A stretch of 64,000 nucleotides of DNA from Vibrio nitrifigilis (lineage in GTDB: Bacteria; Pseudomonadota; Gammaproteobacteria; Enterobacterales; Vibrionaceae), in NCBI RefSeq assembly GCF_015686695.1, contig NZ_JADPMR010000004.1:682001-746000 (forward strand), in the 5' to 3' direction. The first letter of the stretch is position 1. Each line of letters starts with the position of its first letter. Under the pieces are notes generated by a model. It saw nothing but the letters and a program-made list of their open reading frames with translations, was not told where the DNA came from and ran no database searches. The position numbers and the translations under genes were made by a program. Below, one piece after another: positions 42,508 through 52,087 of the stretch.

Positions 42508-43452
42508 ATGATTAGCAATAAAATCCAATGGTTTCCGGGTCACATGCATAAAGCCCGTAAAGAGATCGAAGAAGTCATTCCACAAATTGATGTCATCATT
42601 GAAGTTTTAGATGCCCGAATCCCGTTTAGTAGTGAAAATCCATTAATTTCTCAGATCCGCGGCGATAAACCGGTCGTTAAGGTACTGAACAAACGCGATC
42701 TTGCCGATCCAGAAACCACTGAGCTATGGATTGAACATCTTGAAAAAGAACAAGGGGTAAAAGCGATGGCCATTACCACATCGCAACCTCAAGAAGTACA
42801 AAAAATACTAGAACTTTGCCGCAAACTGGCGCCGCATCGCGAAGAAATTGGCAAAAACATTCGCACCATGATCATGGGTATTCCCAACGTGGGTAAATCA
42901 ACGATCATCAACTCTCTTGCGGGTCGTACAATTGCGCAAACAGGTAACCAACCAGCCGTTACCCGACGTCAGCAACGCATTAACCTGCAAAATGGTGTTG
43001 TACTGTCAGACACTCCGGGAATTTTATGGCCGAAAGTGGAAAACCCGCACAGTGGGTTTCGTTTAGCCGCCACAGGTGCGATTAAAGATACGGCGATGGA
43101 ATACGATGAAGTGGCCTTTTATACCGTTGAATATCTTGCTGAACACTACCAAGATAAACTTAAAGCACGTTATCAAATCGACGAAGCGCCTGAGTCGGAT
43201 TTAGAATGGATGGAAGAAATAGGCCGTAAACGTGGCGCATTGCGTGCTGGAGGCCGTGTTGACTTACATAAAGCGTCTGAAATCTTACTTCACGAACTAC
43301 GCCAAGGCACCCTAGGTCAAATTACATTAGAGCGACCGGAGATGATCACTGAAGAGCTCATTCAAGTTGAAATTGATGAAGCGCAAAAGGCAGAAGATAA
43401 AGCGAAACGAAAAGAAGAACGCCGCAAACGTTATTTACGTAATAAGCGTTAA
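42508..43452 (+). CDS. rbgA: ribosome biogenesis GTPase YlqF/RbgA-like
   Basis: This 314-residue protein is a circularly permuted GTPase. The G4 motif (LNKRDLAD, about residue 58) precedes G1 (GIPNVGKST, about 126) and G3 (DTPGI, about 170). The N-terminal IQWFPGHMHKARKEI is the family hallmark. In Bacillus RbgA helps late 50S assembly; gammaproteobacterial relatives are less studied. The C-terminus ends in a charged Lys/Arg/Glu tail (KRKEERRKRYLRNKR) suited to rRNA binding. It is monocistronic, with a terminator shared with the convergent yeiR-like gene. Confidence 0.9.
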   Translation: MISNKIQWFPGHMHKARKEIEEVIPQIDVIIEVLDARIPFSSENPLISQIRGDKPVVKVLNKRDLADPETTELWIEHLEKEQGVKAMAITTSQPQEVQKILELCRKLAPHREEIGKNIRTMIMGIPNVGKSTIINSLAGRTIAQTGNQPAVTRRQQRINLQNGVVLSDTPGILWPKVENPHSGFRLAATGAIKDTAMEYDEVAFYTVEYLAEHYQDKLKARYQIDEAPESDLEWMEEIGRKRGALRAGGRVDLHKASEILLHELRQGTLGQITLERPEMITEELIQVEIDEAQKAEDKAKRKEERRKRYLRNKR

Positions 43453-43470
43453 TCTAAAGTCAAATAACGA

Positions 43471-43500
43471 ATTAACCCCCTCAGATGAGGGGGTTAATTT
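43471..43500. terminator. bidirectional terminator between rbgA and yeiR
   Basis: ATTAACCCCCTC and GAGGGGGTTAAT form a 12-bp near-perfect stem with a four-base loop; T-rich or A-rich flanks on both sides suit both convergent genes. Confidence 0.85.
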
Positions 43501-43507
43501 TTATAGG

Positions 43508-44527
43508 TTAGCGTGTTGGCTTTTGTAATGTCCATTCGAACGGCACTAAAATCCCAGCAAGTTTAAGTAGGATTTTTTCTAACTCATCCCAAGCCATAAG
43601 CTGAGTATCGATGACTTCAATGCGTGACTCAAACCCTTCTAACGTCATCTCTGTCACAGACACAACACCATTAGAAACGTTAAACGCATAACACCCTTTA
43701 TCGGTATTAACTACCGCTTTTATGCGTTCAGCTTGTAAGTCACTCAATAGCGAAAAGATATCATCAAAATTAAAATGATATTCAGCACCAAATAGCCACC
43801 CACAGCTGTAATACCCTTGCCCACGATTTTCGCGGCGAACATAGGCCTGACCCGGTGCCAGTGCAAATTGTGGTTCTTGATCGGCATGCTCATGATGATG
43901 AGGCTCAATATAATTCGAAGCACTTGAGCTAGTTCGGTCAAGAGAAAGAAGTTGCGGATCGATTTCCCCTGCAACGATAAGCGCACTATAAAGCTTACTT
44001 GGCTGTTGCTGACTTAACCATTGCTCAAAATTGGCTAAGTCTTCAGGTTGAGCAAGGTCAGATTTACTGGCAAGAATAATATCGCCGCAATCGAGTTGGT
44101 CGTTAAAATTTTGATTTGAAGTGTAACGGTCATCTTTAAAATTGCGCGGATCAACCAATGTGATGGTCGATTTAAGATCGACATAATCCTTATATTGATC
44201 CGACGTTAAAATCGCTACCACTTCTTTCGGATGGCCAAGCCCTGTTGGTTCAATGAGCAAGCGATCTGGTTGTTGACGCAATAAAGCCGTAATACTGACA
44301 GACATCGGCACACCGGCAGAACAACACATGCATCCACCTGGTACTTCTTTAATTAATGCCCCTTGTTCAGACATCATTGCACCATCGATACCAATTTCGC
44401 CAAATTCGTTGACTAACACGGCCCATTTTTCATTATCAGGCTTATTTTTTAAGAGATTTAGAATGGTCGTCGTTTTACCGACGCCAAGAAAACCCGTGAT
44501 GATATTGGTAGGAACTTTATAAGACAT
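43508..44527 (-). CDS. yeiR: CobW/COG0523 GTPase, YeiR-like zinc-binding
   Basis: This 339-residue P-loop protein has Walker A GFLGVGKTT (12-20), the metal motif GGCMCC (about 65-70), a SKSD-type guanine specificity motif (ASKSDLA) and a His-rich stretch HHHEHADQE. The C-terminal CobW_C region ends EWTLQKPTR. COG0523 proteins act as metallochaperones or metal-homeostasis factors; E. coli YeiR binds zinc and GTP. There is no Zur box that I could identify by eye. A truncated MITE-like repeat lies just upstream of its start and may carry promoter elements. Confidence 0.85.
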   Translation of the reverse strand: MSYKVPTNIITGFLGVGKTTTILNLLKNKPDNEKWAVLVNEFGEIGIDGAMMSEQGALIKEVPGGCMCCSAGVPMSVSITALLRQQPDRLLIEPTGLGHPKEVVAILTSDQYKDYVDLKSTITLVDPRNFKDDRYTSNQNFNDQLDCGDIILASKSDLAQPEDLANFEQWLSQQQPSKLYSALIVAGEIDPQLLSLDRTSSSASNYIEPHHHEHADQEPQFALAPGQAYVRRENRGQGYYSCGWLFGAEYHFNFDDIFSLLSDLQAERIKAVVNTDKGCYAFNVSNGVVSVTEMTLEGFESRIEVIDTQLMAWDELEKILLKLAGILVPFEWTLQKPTR

Positions 44528-44549
44528 TAGGTACTCCTTTTGCAGGAAG

Positions 44550-44659
44550 TATACCCAAATCTATTGGAGAATCTAGCGGCATCAATATCATATTACTACC
44601 CGATATAGTCAATGACATTCATCGTCGCTCAAGCAGCATCTTGAGGTTACTTGGGTATA
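44550..44659. repeat. MITE-like repeat, rearranged copy (110 bp)
   Basis: The left tip TATACCCAAAT and the right tip AGCATCTTGAGGTTACTTGG + GTATA match the 266-bp family. The middle is replaced by about 75 bp of unrelated sequence. It starts 22 bp upstream of the yeiR ATG. Confidence 0.8.
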
Positions 44660-45105
44660 AACCATGTTTAATTAGCACTTAATGCTAAAAATTGAATTTA
44701 TGGCTTAAAAACACACTTATTTTCCCATTCAGCGGTAAATAGTCACATTAGATTTATTGGTTAAAGCCCCAACTCTGTTATGATAGCGAGCGCTTAAAAT
44801 GACATTAAGTAATAAACGAAAGATGACTTATTACTTCAATTCGATTCGCTTGAAATATCACGACGAGGAATTGATGAAACCTTGAAATACTTTTGATCAA
44901 AAGCAAAGAATATTGAGCAATAAATTAGATAATAGACATTAAAATGTTAGCTAGATCGTTCTATTTTAAAAATAGTTGAAGCACGTCACTCCATATCTGG
45001 AATACAACATTCCATTTATAGATATATGGTTCATTTATTTCGAGCGTATAATCCCAGCTGAAAAGCTGTTTTCCTTAGTCTTCAAGCCAAGAGGGCCCAA
45101 TTCAA
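44660..45105. other. upstream region of clcA
   Basis: No gene is seen. It is AT-rich leader DNA before clcA, with a possible AAGAGGG Shine-Dalgarno 8-9 nt from the ATG. Confidence 0.5.
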
Positions 45106-46548
45106 ATGACCGCCAGAGAGAGATTAACCCATAGTTTATTAGCCAAAGTTCCAAAAGATACCATTAACCAATTTCTCTCGATCGATAAAGCCCCTGCTTC
45201 TGTTTTACTTTTGTCTGTTTTGGTTGGCATATTATCTGGCTTTGTCGGTACTTATTTTGAACATGCTGTTCGTTTGGTGTCAGAAAGCCGCACAAACTGG
45301 TTGTCTACTCAAATCGCAAGTATGTTACCTCTTGGCGTAGCTGCATTCTTGATTAGTGCCATTTTAGCGATATTGGGTTATTACTTAACACACCGCTTTT
45401 GTCCTGAAGCTGCAGGCTCTGGCATCCCTGAAATAGAAGGTGCGATGGATGGAATGCGTCCCGTACGCTGGTGGCGCGTGCTACCGGTTAAATTTTTCGG
45501 CGGTATGGGTGCGCTAGGCTCAGGCATGGTCCTTGGCCGTGAAGGCCCTACCGTACAAATGGGCGGTGCCATTGGTCGCATGATTTCTGATATTTTCCGT
45601 GTGAAAAATACAGATACCCGCCATTCACTTTTAGCCGCAGGTGCTGCCGGCGGTCTTTCCGCTGCGTTTAACGCACCGTTAGCTGGAATCATGTTTGTGG
45701 TTGAGGAAATGCGTCCTCAATTCCGCTATAGCTTAATCTCGATTAAAGCTGTGATTATTTCATCGGTCATGTCTGATATTGTCTTTCGCATTATTAATGG
45801 CCAAGAAGCCGTTATTAAGATGCCACAATATCACGCACCTGAATTAGTCTCATTAGGACTATTTCTTTTACTTGGTATTCTTTTTGGTATTTTTGGCGTT
45901 ATCTTTAATACATTAATTACCAAAGCTCAGGACTTTTTCGCAAAATTACATCGTAACGATCGTAAACGTTATTTAATTATAGGCGGTATCATTGGTGGCA
46001 TTTTTGGTTTAACTCTGCTTTATGTTCCAGAATTAACCGGAGGTGGCATTTCACTTATTCCTACTATTACTGAGGGTGGATACGCTGCTGGAATTCTAAT
46101 TTTGTTATTTATTGGGCGTATATTCACTACATTATGCTGTTTTGGTTCTGGTGCTCCTGGTGGTATTTTTGCACCAATGCTCGCTTTAGGTACGCTTTTC
46201 GGCTATGCATTTGGCTTGATTGCACAAAGCTTATTCCCAGGATTAGATATCACTCCAGGAATGTTCGCCATTGCTGGTATGGGTGCCCTATTCGCTGCAA
46301 CAGTGCGTGCCCCGGTAACAGGCATTTTATTGGTGATTGAAATGACCAATAACTATTACTTAATTTTGCCTTTAATCATTACTTGCTTAGGTGCAGTGAT
46401 TTTTGCTCAATTATTGGGTGGGCAACCGATCTACAGTCAATTACTACACCGTACACTGAAAAAAGCGAAACTCCAACAAGACGATTTACCTCAGCAAGAT
46501 ACACAAGCACTGCAGCAGGTTCAACAAACCAGCAACCAGCCTATGTAA
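45106..46548 (+). CDS. clcA: H+/Cl- exchange transporter ClcA
   Basis: This 480-residue inner-membrane antiporter swaps two chloride for one proton and helps extreme acid resistance. The family filter motifs are present: GSGIPEIEGAM (about 105), GREGPTVQMGGAIGR with gating Glu146, and FVVEEMRPQF with the internal proton Glu201 (equivalent to E. coli Glu148 and Glu203). A third motif is CFGSGAPGGIFAPML. There are eighteen hydrophobic helices in the usual inverted repeat. The C-terminus is Gln-rich. It lies beside cqsS, as remembered for V. cholerae (VCA0526 region). It is monocistronic, with a very strong hairpin after the stop. Confidence 0.95.
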   Translation: MTARERLTHSLLAKVPKDTINQFLSIDKAPASVLLLSVLVGILSGFVGTYFEHAVRLVSESRTNWLSTQIASMLPLGVAAFLISAILAILGYYLTHRFCPEAAGSGIPEIEGAMDGMRPVRWWRVLPVKFFGGMGALGSGMVLGREGPTVQMGGAIGRMISDIFRVKNTDTRHSLLAAGAAGGLSAAFNAPLAGIMFVVEEMRPQFRYSLISIKAVIISSVMSDIVFRIINGQEAVIKMPQYHAPELVSLGLFLLLGILFGIFGVIFNTLITKAQDFFAKLHRNDRKRYLIIGGIIGGIFGLTLLYVPELTGGGISLIPTITEGGYAAGILILLFIGRIFTTLCCFGSGAPGGIFAPMLALGTLFGYAFGLIAQSLFPGLDITPGMFAIAGMGALFAATVRAPVTGILLVIEMTNNYYLILPLIITCLGAVIFAQLLGGQPIYSQLLHRTLKKAKLQQDDLPQQDTQALQQVQQTSNQPM

Positions 46549-46563
46549 TCGTTTCTCGCATGA

Positions 46564-46607
46564 CACATACAACAATGCCGCGTTATTACGCGGCATTGTT
46601 GTATGTG
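46564..46607 (+). terminator. perfect 19-bp hairpin after clcA
   Basis: CACATACAACAATGCCGCG (46564-46582) and its exact complement (46589-46607) enclose a six-base loop. There is no strong T run, so it may block RNases as much as stop transcription. Confidence 0.75.
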
Positions 46608-46827
46608 AGTACCATGTTATTACCTAAGTAACGTTAAGCATCAGAGATATCTGAGCTCTTGATAAAGACACAGACTTAAAGATAAAACCACTCTAAAAGC
46701 TGGATAAAATAAGCATTCAATCTTTTTATAGCCTTGTTTTAAAGATAACTGAGTCTTAAGGATAACTGAGCTAAAGCCTCGCGCGCTATTTCAGTATGAG
46801 CAGCCGCATCTCTCGGCTCAGCGTAGC

Positions 46828-48930
46828 TTACGCCCATTTTTCAATCGTATGTAGTAATGTCTGCTTCTCAGCTGGTTTAAAGATGTGATCGTCCATCCCA
46901 GCTGCATGAACATTACGAATCGCTTGTGGGCTATTGTCTCCGGTGTAGCCAACGATAGGAATTTTACTGTAACGCTTGTTTGATAACCGAATGGCTTTTG
47001 TCGCTTCTAGACCATCCATAATAGGCATTTCAATGTCCATCAATACCAAGTCCACATCATTGCCGTCTAGCATCTCAATGGCATGCTGCCCATCGTCTGC
47101 TTCTATGACATCGAAACCCAGCTTACGAAGTAACAAGACCGTCACTGCACGTAAAGAGTGATTATCATCAACAATCAGCACCCTTTTGTTCGAAGATTCT
47201 CCACTGACTTCCGCAATGGCTTCTTCACTGATCTCATTTAGAATCGTCATCGTTTGCGCTTCTATAATATCTTGAGAATCAAACAGTAAAGAATCAAGAA
47301 TTTGCTCAGTGTCGAGCTGTAATACGCGAAATTCTAATGGGTAGATGTCTTTTTCGGCTTGGATATCAATCGGGTAATAGTGATTGCTATCATAAAGGTA
47401 AGCGACTTTTGATTGTGAGAAATTAAGCCGAGAGCGCAATAATTCTAGAGGTTGCCAATCTACACCCACATTTTCTAAATCAACCAGAATTAAATCGTGT
47501 TCTGAGTCAGTCTTACGGTTATCGAGGAAGGCTTGTAACGTCACTACTTCAAAATGATACTGCAAGTAAAACGCCTGTTGATCCAATACTCGTGTTGCTA
47601 ACCCTGGCTTTCCGATATAGAGAATTGACTTACTAGCCAGTAACTCCGTTTTCATCTGATTGGTAATCGGTGAACTGTATTTAGGGAAAGTTAACGTAAA
47701 CTGAGTCCACTCACCAAAGACAGAGGTACAATATATATCACCACCAATAGAGCGCATGACCTTACGGCAAAATGGCAATCCTAAACCATATCCGTGAGGT
47801 TTACCGAAGGTATAAAAGTCTTTAAACACTTCTTCCAATAAATGGGATTCGATACCGATACCATTGTCTCTCACAGTAATCACATTCATATCATCCTGTT
47901 CTTTCAGTTCAATATCAATATGAAAATGTTCATTATTTTGGTAGTAGAACGCGTTCTTCAATAAATTATAGAGTGTGAATTTTAATAAGGTGTCGCTACC
48001 AAAGAATTCAAAATCATGTCCAGCGTGGCAACGCACTGCATGGCGATCTTGCGGACGTTTATAAGCAAAAGAATCGAGGCTGCGTTGTACAACCGTTGTT
48101 GCATCGTATTTTTTAAACGATTTGGCCGAAATTCGATTTTGATCTATCGAGGTGAGCAATAAATCAATCGTTTCATTCCCTGAGCGAATGACTTCACTGG
48201 CATTGCGCAAAATTTCATTCACTAATGAAACATCACTCGATTGCATCTGATAAGATTTTGTTCCGTGGCTGCCCGTTGACTCTTCAGGAACCATCGTTTT
48301 CAACACATCGATCGAAGATTTTAGCGCACTAAATGGATTACGCATTTCATGAGCAATACCCGCTCCAAACGAGCGAGCGATAGACACTTTGGTGTCGTGT
48401 GTCACACGATTACGGAAATTAAACAGATTGCCAAAAACATAGGTAAACACAAATATAGGAATATAAGCCCATTCGATTAGCAAATGCGTTTGATCACTAT
48501 CAAAGACTGACACCACCAAATAAGCGCCTATAACGCCCGACAGTGATTGCGCCATCATGACTCTGGGTTCATGAACTAATAATATATGTAGGAAAAGTGA
48601 TGCCATAAACGACATCGCCCACACTGTTGACCACTGGTTCATAAACAGCATGAAGCCGAAAAAGAAAGGAAGCCCATATAAAACAGCAATGAAGTAGAAA
48701 TAAGGTAGCTTAGGTTGCCATTGCTTAGGAAGACGATCACGCAGTGCTAAAATAAGAAACAAAGCACTCCCCACTGCTCGGAGCAGCAAGGATTCATAGG
48801 GTTGCGGAAATAGATATTGCCACAATACATAGTACAGCGGGTAACCGATGGCCCCCAGCCAACCAATGATCGTTAGATTTGGCTCCGCGTATTGATAAAC
48901 TCTTTTGATTACATCCATGTAATCAACCAA
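46828..48930 (-). CDS. cqsS: CAI-1 quorum-sensing hybrid sensor kinase CqsS
   Basis: This 700-residue protein has a six-span N-terminal sensor (1-170), a His-kinase core with the phospho-acceptor His194 (GAGIAHEMRNP), an ATPase domain (DNGIGIESH; GYGLGLPFCRK) and a C-terminal receiver with Asp632 (LVLMDIEMP). It is recognisable as CqsS from memory of the V. cholerae protein. At low cell density it would phosphorylate LuxU and then LuxO; CAI-1 binding turns it to a phosphatase. Ligand-pocket residues Trp104, Ser107 and Phe162 are kept. Position 170, Cys in V. cholerae, is Phe here, as at the equivalent site in V. harveyi. The synthase gene cqsA, normally next door, is absent. Confidence 0.93.
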   Translation of the reverse strand: MVDYMDVIKRVYQYAEPNLTIIGWLGAIGYPLYYVLWQYLFPQPYESLLLRAVGSALFLILALRDRLPKQWQPKLPYFYFIAVLYGLPFFFGFMLFMNQWSTVWAMSFMASLFLHILLVHEPRVMMAQSLSGVIGAYLVVSVFDSDQTHLLIEWAYIPIFVFTYVFGNLFNFRNRVTHDTKVSIARSFGAGIAHEMRNPFSALKSSIDVLKTMVPEESTGSHGTKSYQMQSSDVSLVNEILRNASEVIRSGNETIDLLLTSIDQNRISAKSFKKYDATTVVQRSLDSFAYKRPQDRHAVRCHAGHDFEFFGSDTLLKFTLYNLLKNAFYYQNNEHFHIDIELKEQDDMNVITVRDNGIGIESHLLEEVFKDFYTFGKPHGYGLGLPFCRKVMRSIGGDIYCTSVFGEWTQFTLTFPKYSSPITNQMKTELLASKSILYIGKPGLATRVLDQQAFYLQYHFEVVTLQAFLDNRKTDSEHDLILVDLENVGVDWQPLELLRSRLNFSQSKVAYLYDSNHYYPIDIQAEKDIYPLEFRVLQLDTEQILDSLLFDSQDIIEAQTMTILNEISEEAIAEVSGESSNKRVLIVDDNHSLRAVTVLLLRKLGFDVIEADDGQHAIEMLDGNDVDLVLMDIEMPIMDGLEATKAIRLSNKRYSKIPIVGYTGDNSPQAIRNVHAAGMDDHIFKPAEKQTLLHTIEKWA

Positions 48931-49047
48931 CTAGACTTAGATATCATTATACCGTTTCTACTTATGTTATCTGTCACTACGACGTTGTTATCTTATTTAT
49001 GTGGCACATAGGCCTTGTTATTTTAATTTTGTATGCGATTTTCATCG

Positions 49048-52000
49048 CTAAGCAATAAGTTTTATAACACTTCCACTGCGGGAAGTTTGTATATCTAACC
49101 TTAATGCCAGTTGTTCTTTAAGTTCACTTACATGTGAAATAATGCCAATGGTGCGTCCACCTTGCTGCAGGTCTACCAGAGTCTGAACTGCTAAATCTAA
49201 AGACTCTGGATCAAGGCTACCAAACCCTTCATCAATAAATAACGTATCTAAACGCACACCGCCACTATAGGATTGAACCACATCCGAGACACCGAGCGCT
49301 AACGACAGAGCAGCCATAAATGATTCACCGCCCGATAATGTCGCGACATCACGCCATTTTCCGGTATAACCATCTTCGACCATTAAATCGAGCCCCGAAC
49401 CTGCGTTACCTTTAGCTCGTTCTTGCTTACGTTTAAGCAAATAGCGGCCTTTACTCATGATTTGCAATCTTTGTGATGCTTGTATGAGAACATCATCGAG
49501 TAGCACACCTAAAACGAAACGATGTAAACTGACTTTTGCTCCAGTTCTCCCGTTAGCAATATCGCTTAATGTACCAAACACCTGATATTCTTTTTCGAGT
49601 GTTTCATTGTGTTGGTAAAGCAATTTTAACTTTTGTGCGACTTGAGTGAGATTATCTAACTTAGACTTATATTGTGTAAACACTTGAAATGTGCGATTGA
49701 CCCCAGTTTGACATTCATTGAGTTTATCTTTAATCGGTTCAATCTCAGGTTTAGGTTGATTTTCTAGCTCTTTATCGAGCGCTTCAACTTGTCCAGACAG
49801 TTTTGATAATTGACTGTCATGCTCAGAAACTCTCGCTTGAATCTGGTCTTGCGTCTCTTTGTCTATTATGGATAACTTATATTCATCCAGATTATTAAAA
49901 CCACTTTGTTCTAATGCAGACTGCCACTTTTTCTCATTGACATCAACGTCTAACTGCCACTGATTTATTTGCTGATTTAAGGACTCTACCGTAGAGCGAA
50001 GAGCCGATAATTGGTTCTGTACTGTGACAAAATGTTGCTGTGTCTGCTGTTCTTGCGTGGTTAACTGAGCAATCTCTTGTTCCAATGCCTGTTTATGACA
50101 AAGCACTTTTTCTAACGTGTCTAATTCTGGAGTCAATGATTGATTTAGAGAATCTAGCTCTGTTTGCAACCGCGTTTGATTTTTCTGAGCCTCTTCGATC
50201 ACACTAAGCTGACGCTGGTACTCTTCACGTAATGCAACCAATTTTTTCTCTGCTTTATCAAGCATGAGACTGTGCTGTTGAACGTCGAGCGCAGATAACT
50301 GCTCAAGCTCCTGTTGCAATGCTTTTTTATTCTGATTGAGTTCGGCTAATTGTGGCACTTCAGCTAGCTGCACGAGCAACTGCTGTATTTCACTTTGCAA
50401 ATGCTCTATCTCAACCACTATTTTTTCTACTGAGTTAGCCAGCATAACTTCATGGTCATAATCCCTTTGCTGGATAGTTCTGGCATTATCCACTTGCTCT
50501 TTAGTGACAACGTCACCATCAGCCATAGCAGGAGCCGGGTGTGTATGACTACCGCACACTGGACAGGGTTGATCATCTTCCAACGTTGCTGCCAGAAGCG
50601 CCGCTTGATTACGATGCCATTGTAACTCAAGTTTATTTGCCGCTACGCGACTCGCTTCTGAGATTGCTTTTGACTGCACAAGTTGGGTTTCTGCCTCACT
50701 TTTTTTAGATAGTAAAGCCTGTAATTTAGTCTGTAATGCTTGTTCTTTGTGTCGTAATTCGATGTTCTGACCGAGAGTCTTAAGTTGCCACTGTTTCACA
50801 TCGATTTGTGCAACCTTCTCTTTCAACGCTTCTAACTCTGCGCGCTTTTCTTTTACGTGAACTTCACCTTTGGCAATACGCCCTTCTAGCACGGTTCGAA
50901 ATTCTTGAGCTGCCTTCACAGTTTGGTCAGCGGTTACTCGTTGCTGCTCATGTTCGCCAATCAAACGTATGTTCTTTTCGATACTTTGCAGTTCGTACAA
51001 GGTTTTATTTTTATCAGGAATGACCGATGCGTTCTGAGTTGCTTGCTTAGCCGCCAACTCAGCTTCTTTTAGCTGCTTTTCGCATAATTCGAATTCGACT
51101 TGTGCCTGTTTTTGCTTAAGCATCACAACGTCTAGCTGTTGTTGCGCGGAGTGAAAAGGCTGATAAATCGTCGTTAATTGAGATGCTTGCCGCGCTTTAA
51201 CAAGTCGAATTTTGTCTGATTCTATCTGTGACGTGGATTGATTGAGAACCTGCAGATCTTTATTTAATGATTCGCGCTGGTTGTATTTCCCTACTAATAA
51301 CTCAGCTTGAGAGAGTTGCTGTTTAATCTCATCACGCTTGTTTTGCTGAGCTTGGTATTCACGTTCACTCTGTTCCACAAGTGGTTTTGTCACGCTAAGT
51401 TCTTGTTGTAACTCAGCTTCACTGGCTAAAGAAGCGACATCAAGTGCTCCTTTTATTTGGTTATCAAATTGGTCTTTTTCTTTTCGAATCCCAGCCGCTT
51501 TATCAAACAGTGCCCGTTCGATTTGTGTATAAATTTGCGTTTGAAACAGCTGACCAAAAATAACTTCACGATCTTTTGAATTGGCAATGAGTAAGTCGCG
51601 AAATTTACCTTGAGGTAACACCATAACTTGACGAAACTGATTCACCTCTAAACCAATCAATTCCTCGATGGCCTTACGTACCGGAGTTGGTTTATTGGCC
51701 AACAAGGTTTCGTCGCCTTGCGCGATTTGGGTTAACGTCGCGGCATGAGTTTTACGAGTAAAGCCTTCACCGCGTTTTTTCGGCACTTCTTGATCAGGAC
51801 TGCGAACTACAGCGTACTGTTTATCAGCAAGAGAAAACTCAAAGCGCACTTCAGTGGTCAAATGAGGATCGGCATAATCACATCGCATTTGATCCCCAGT
51901 CCGCTCACTGCCCGTTGTTTCTCCGTATAAGGCATAACAGATGGCATCTAATACGGAGCTTTTACCTGCACCAGTAGGGCCATTAATCAGAAAAAGCGGC

Positions 52001-52083
52001 GCAGCGCCAAATTTATCAAATTCTACTTGTTCAACACCTGCAAATGGGCCAAAAGCTTGTAATGATAGTTTTATTGGACGCAT
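49048..52083 (-). CDS. sbcC: SbcC nuclease subunit (Rad50-like)
   Basis: This 1011-residue SMC-like ATPase has Walker A GPTGAGKS (35-42) and long coiled coils. A zinc hook CPVCGSHTHP lies near residue 505, and the C-terminal signature and Walker B are LSGGESFMAALSLALG and TLFIDEGFGSLDPESLD. With SbcD it forms the MRN-like complex that cuts DNA hairpins and blocked ends. Its start is 4 bp after the sbcD stop, so the two are translationally coupled. Length and motifs are complete. Confidence 0.95.
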   Translation of the reverse strand: MRPIKLSLQAFGPFAGVEQVEFDKFGAAPLFLINGPTGAGKSSVLDAICYALYGETTGSERTGDQMRCDYADPHLTTEVRFEFSLADKQYAVVRSPDQEVPKKRGEGFTRKTHAATLTQIAQGDETLLANKPTPVRKAIEELIGLEVNQFRQVMVLPQGKFRDLLIANSKDREVIFGQLFQTQIYTQIERALFDKAAGIRKEKDQFDNQIKGALDVASLASEAELQQELSVTKPLVEQSEREYQAQQNKRDEIKQQLSQAELLVGKYNQRESLNKDLQVLNQSTSQIESDKIRLVKARQASQLTTIYQPFHSAQQQLDVVMLKQKQAQVEFELCEKQLKEAELAAKQATQNASVIPDKNKTLYELQSIEKNIRLIGEHEQQRVTADQTVKAAQEFRTVLEGRIAKGEVHVKEKRAELEALKEKVAQIDVKQWQLKTLGQNIELRHKEQALQTKLQALLSKKSEAETQLVQSKAISEASRVAANKLELQWHRNQAALLAATLEDDQPCPVCGSHTHPAPAMADGDVVTKEQVDNARTIQQRDYDHEVMLANSVEKIVVEIEHLQSEIQQLLVQLAEVPQLAELNQNKKALQQELEQLSALDVQQHSLMLDKAEKKLVALREEYQRQLSVIEEAQKNQTRLQTELDSLNQSLTPELDTLEKVLCHKQALEQEIAQLTTQEQQTQQHFVTVQNQLSALRSTVESLNQQINQWQLDVDVNEKKWQSALEQSGFNNLDEYKLSIIDKETQDQIQARVSEHDSQLSKLSGQVEALDKELENQPKPEIEPIKDKLNECQTGVNRTFQVFTQYKSKLDNLTQVAQKLKLLYQHNETLEKEYQVFGTLSDIANGRTGAKVSLHRFVLGVLLDDVLIQASQRLQIMSKGRYLLKRKQERAKGNAGSGLDLMVEDGYTGKWRDVATLSGGESFMAALSLALGVSDVVQSYSGGVRLDTLFIDEGFGSLDPESLDLAVQTLVDLQQGGRTIGIISHVSELKEQLALRLDIQTSRSGSVIKLIA

Positions 52084-52087
52084 AGGA

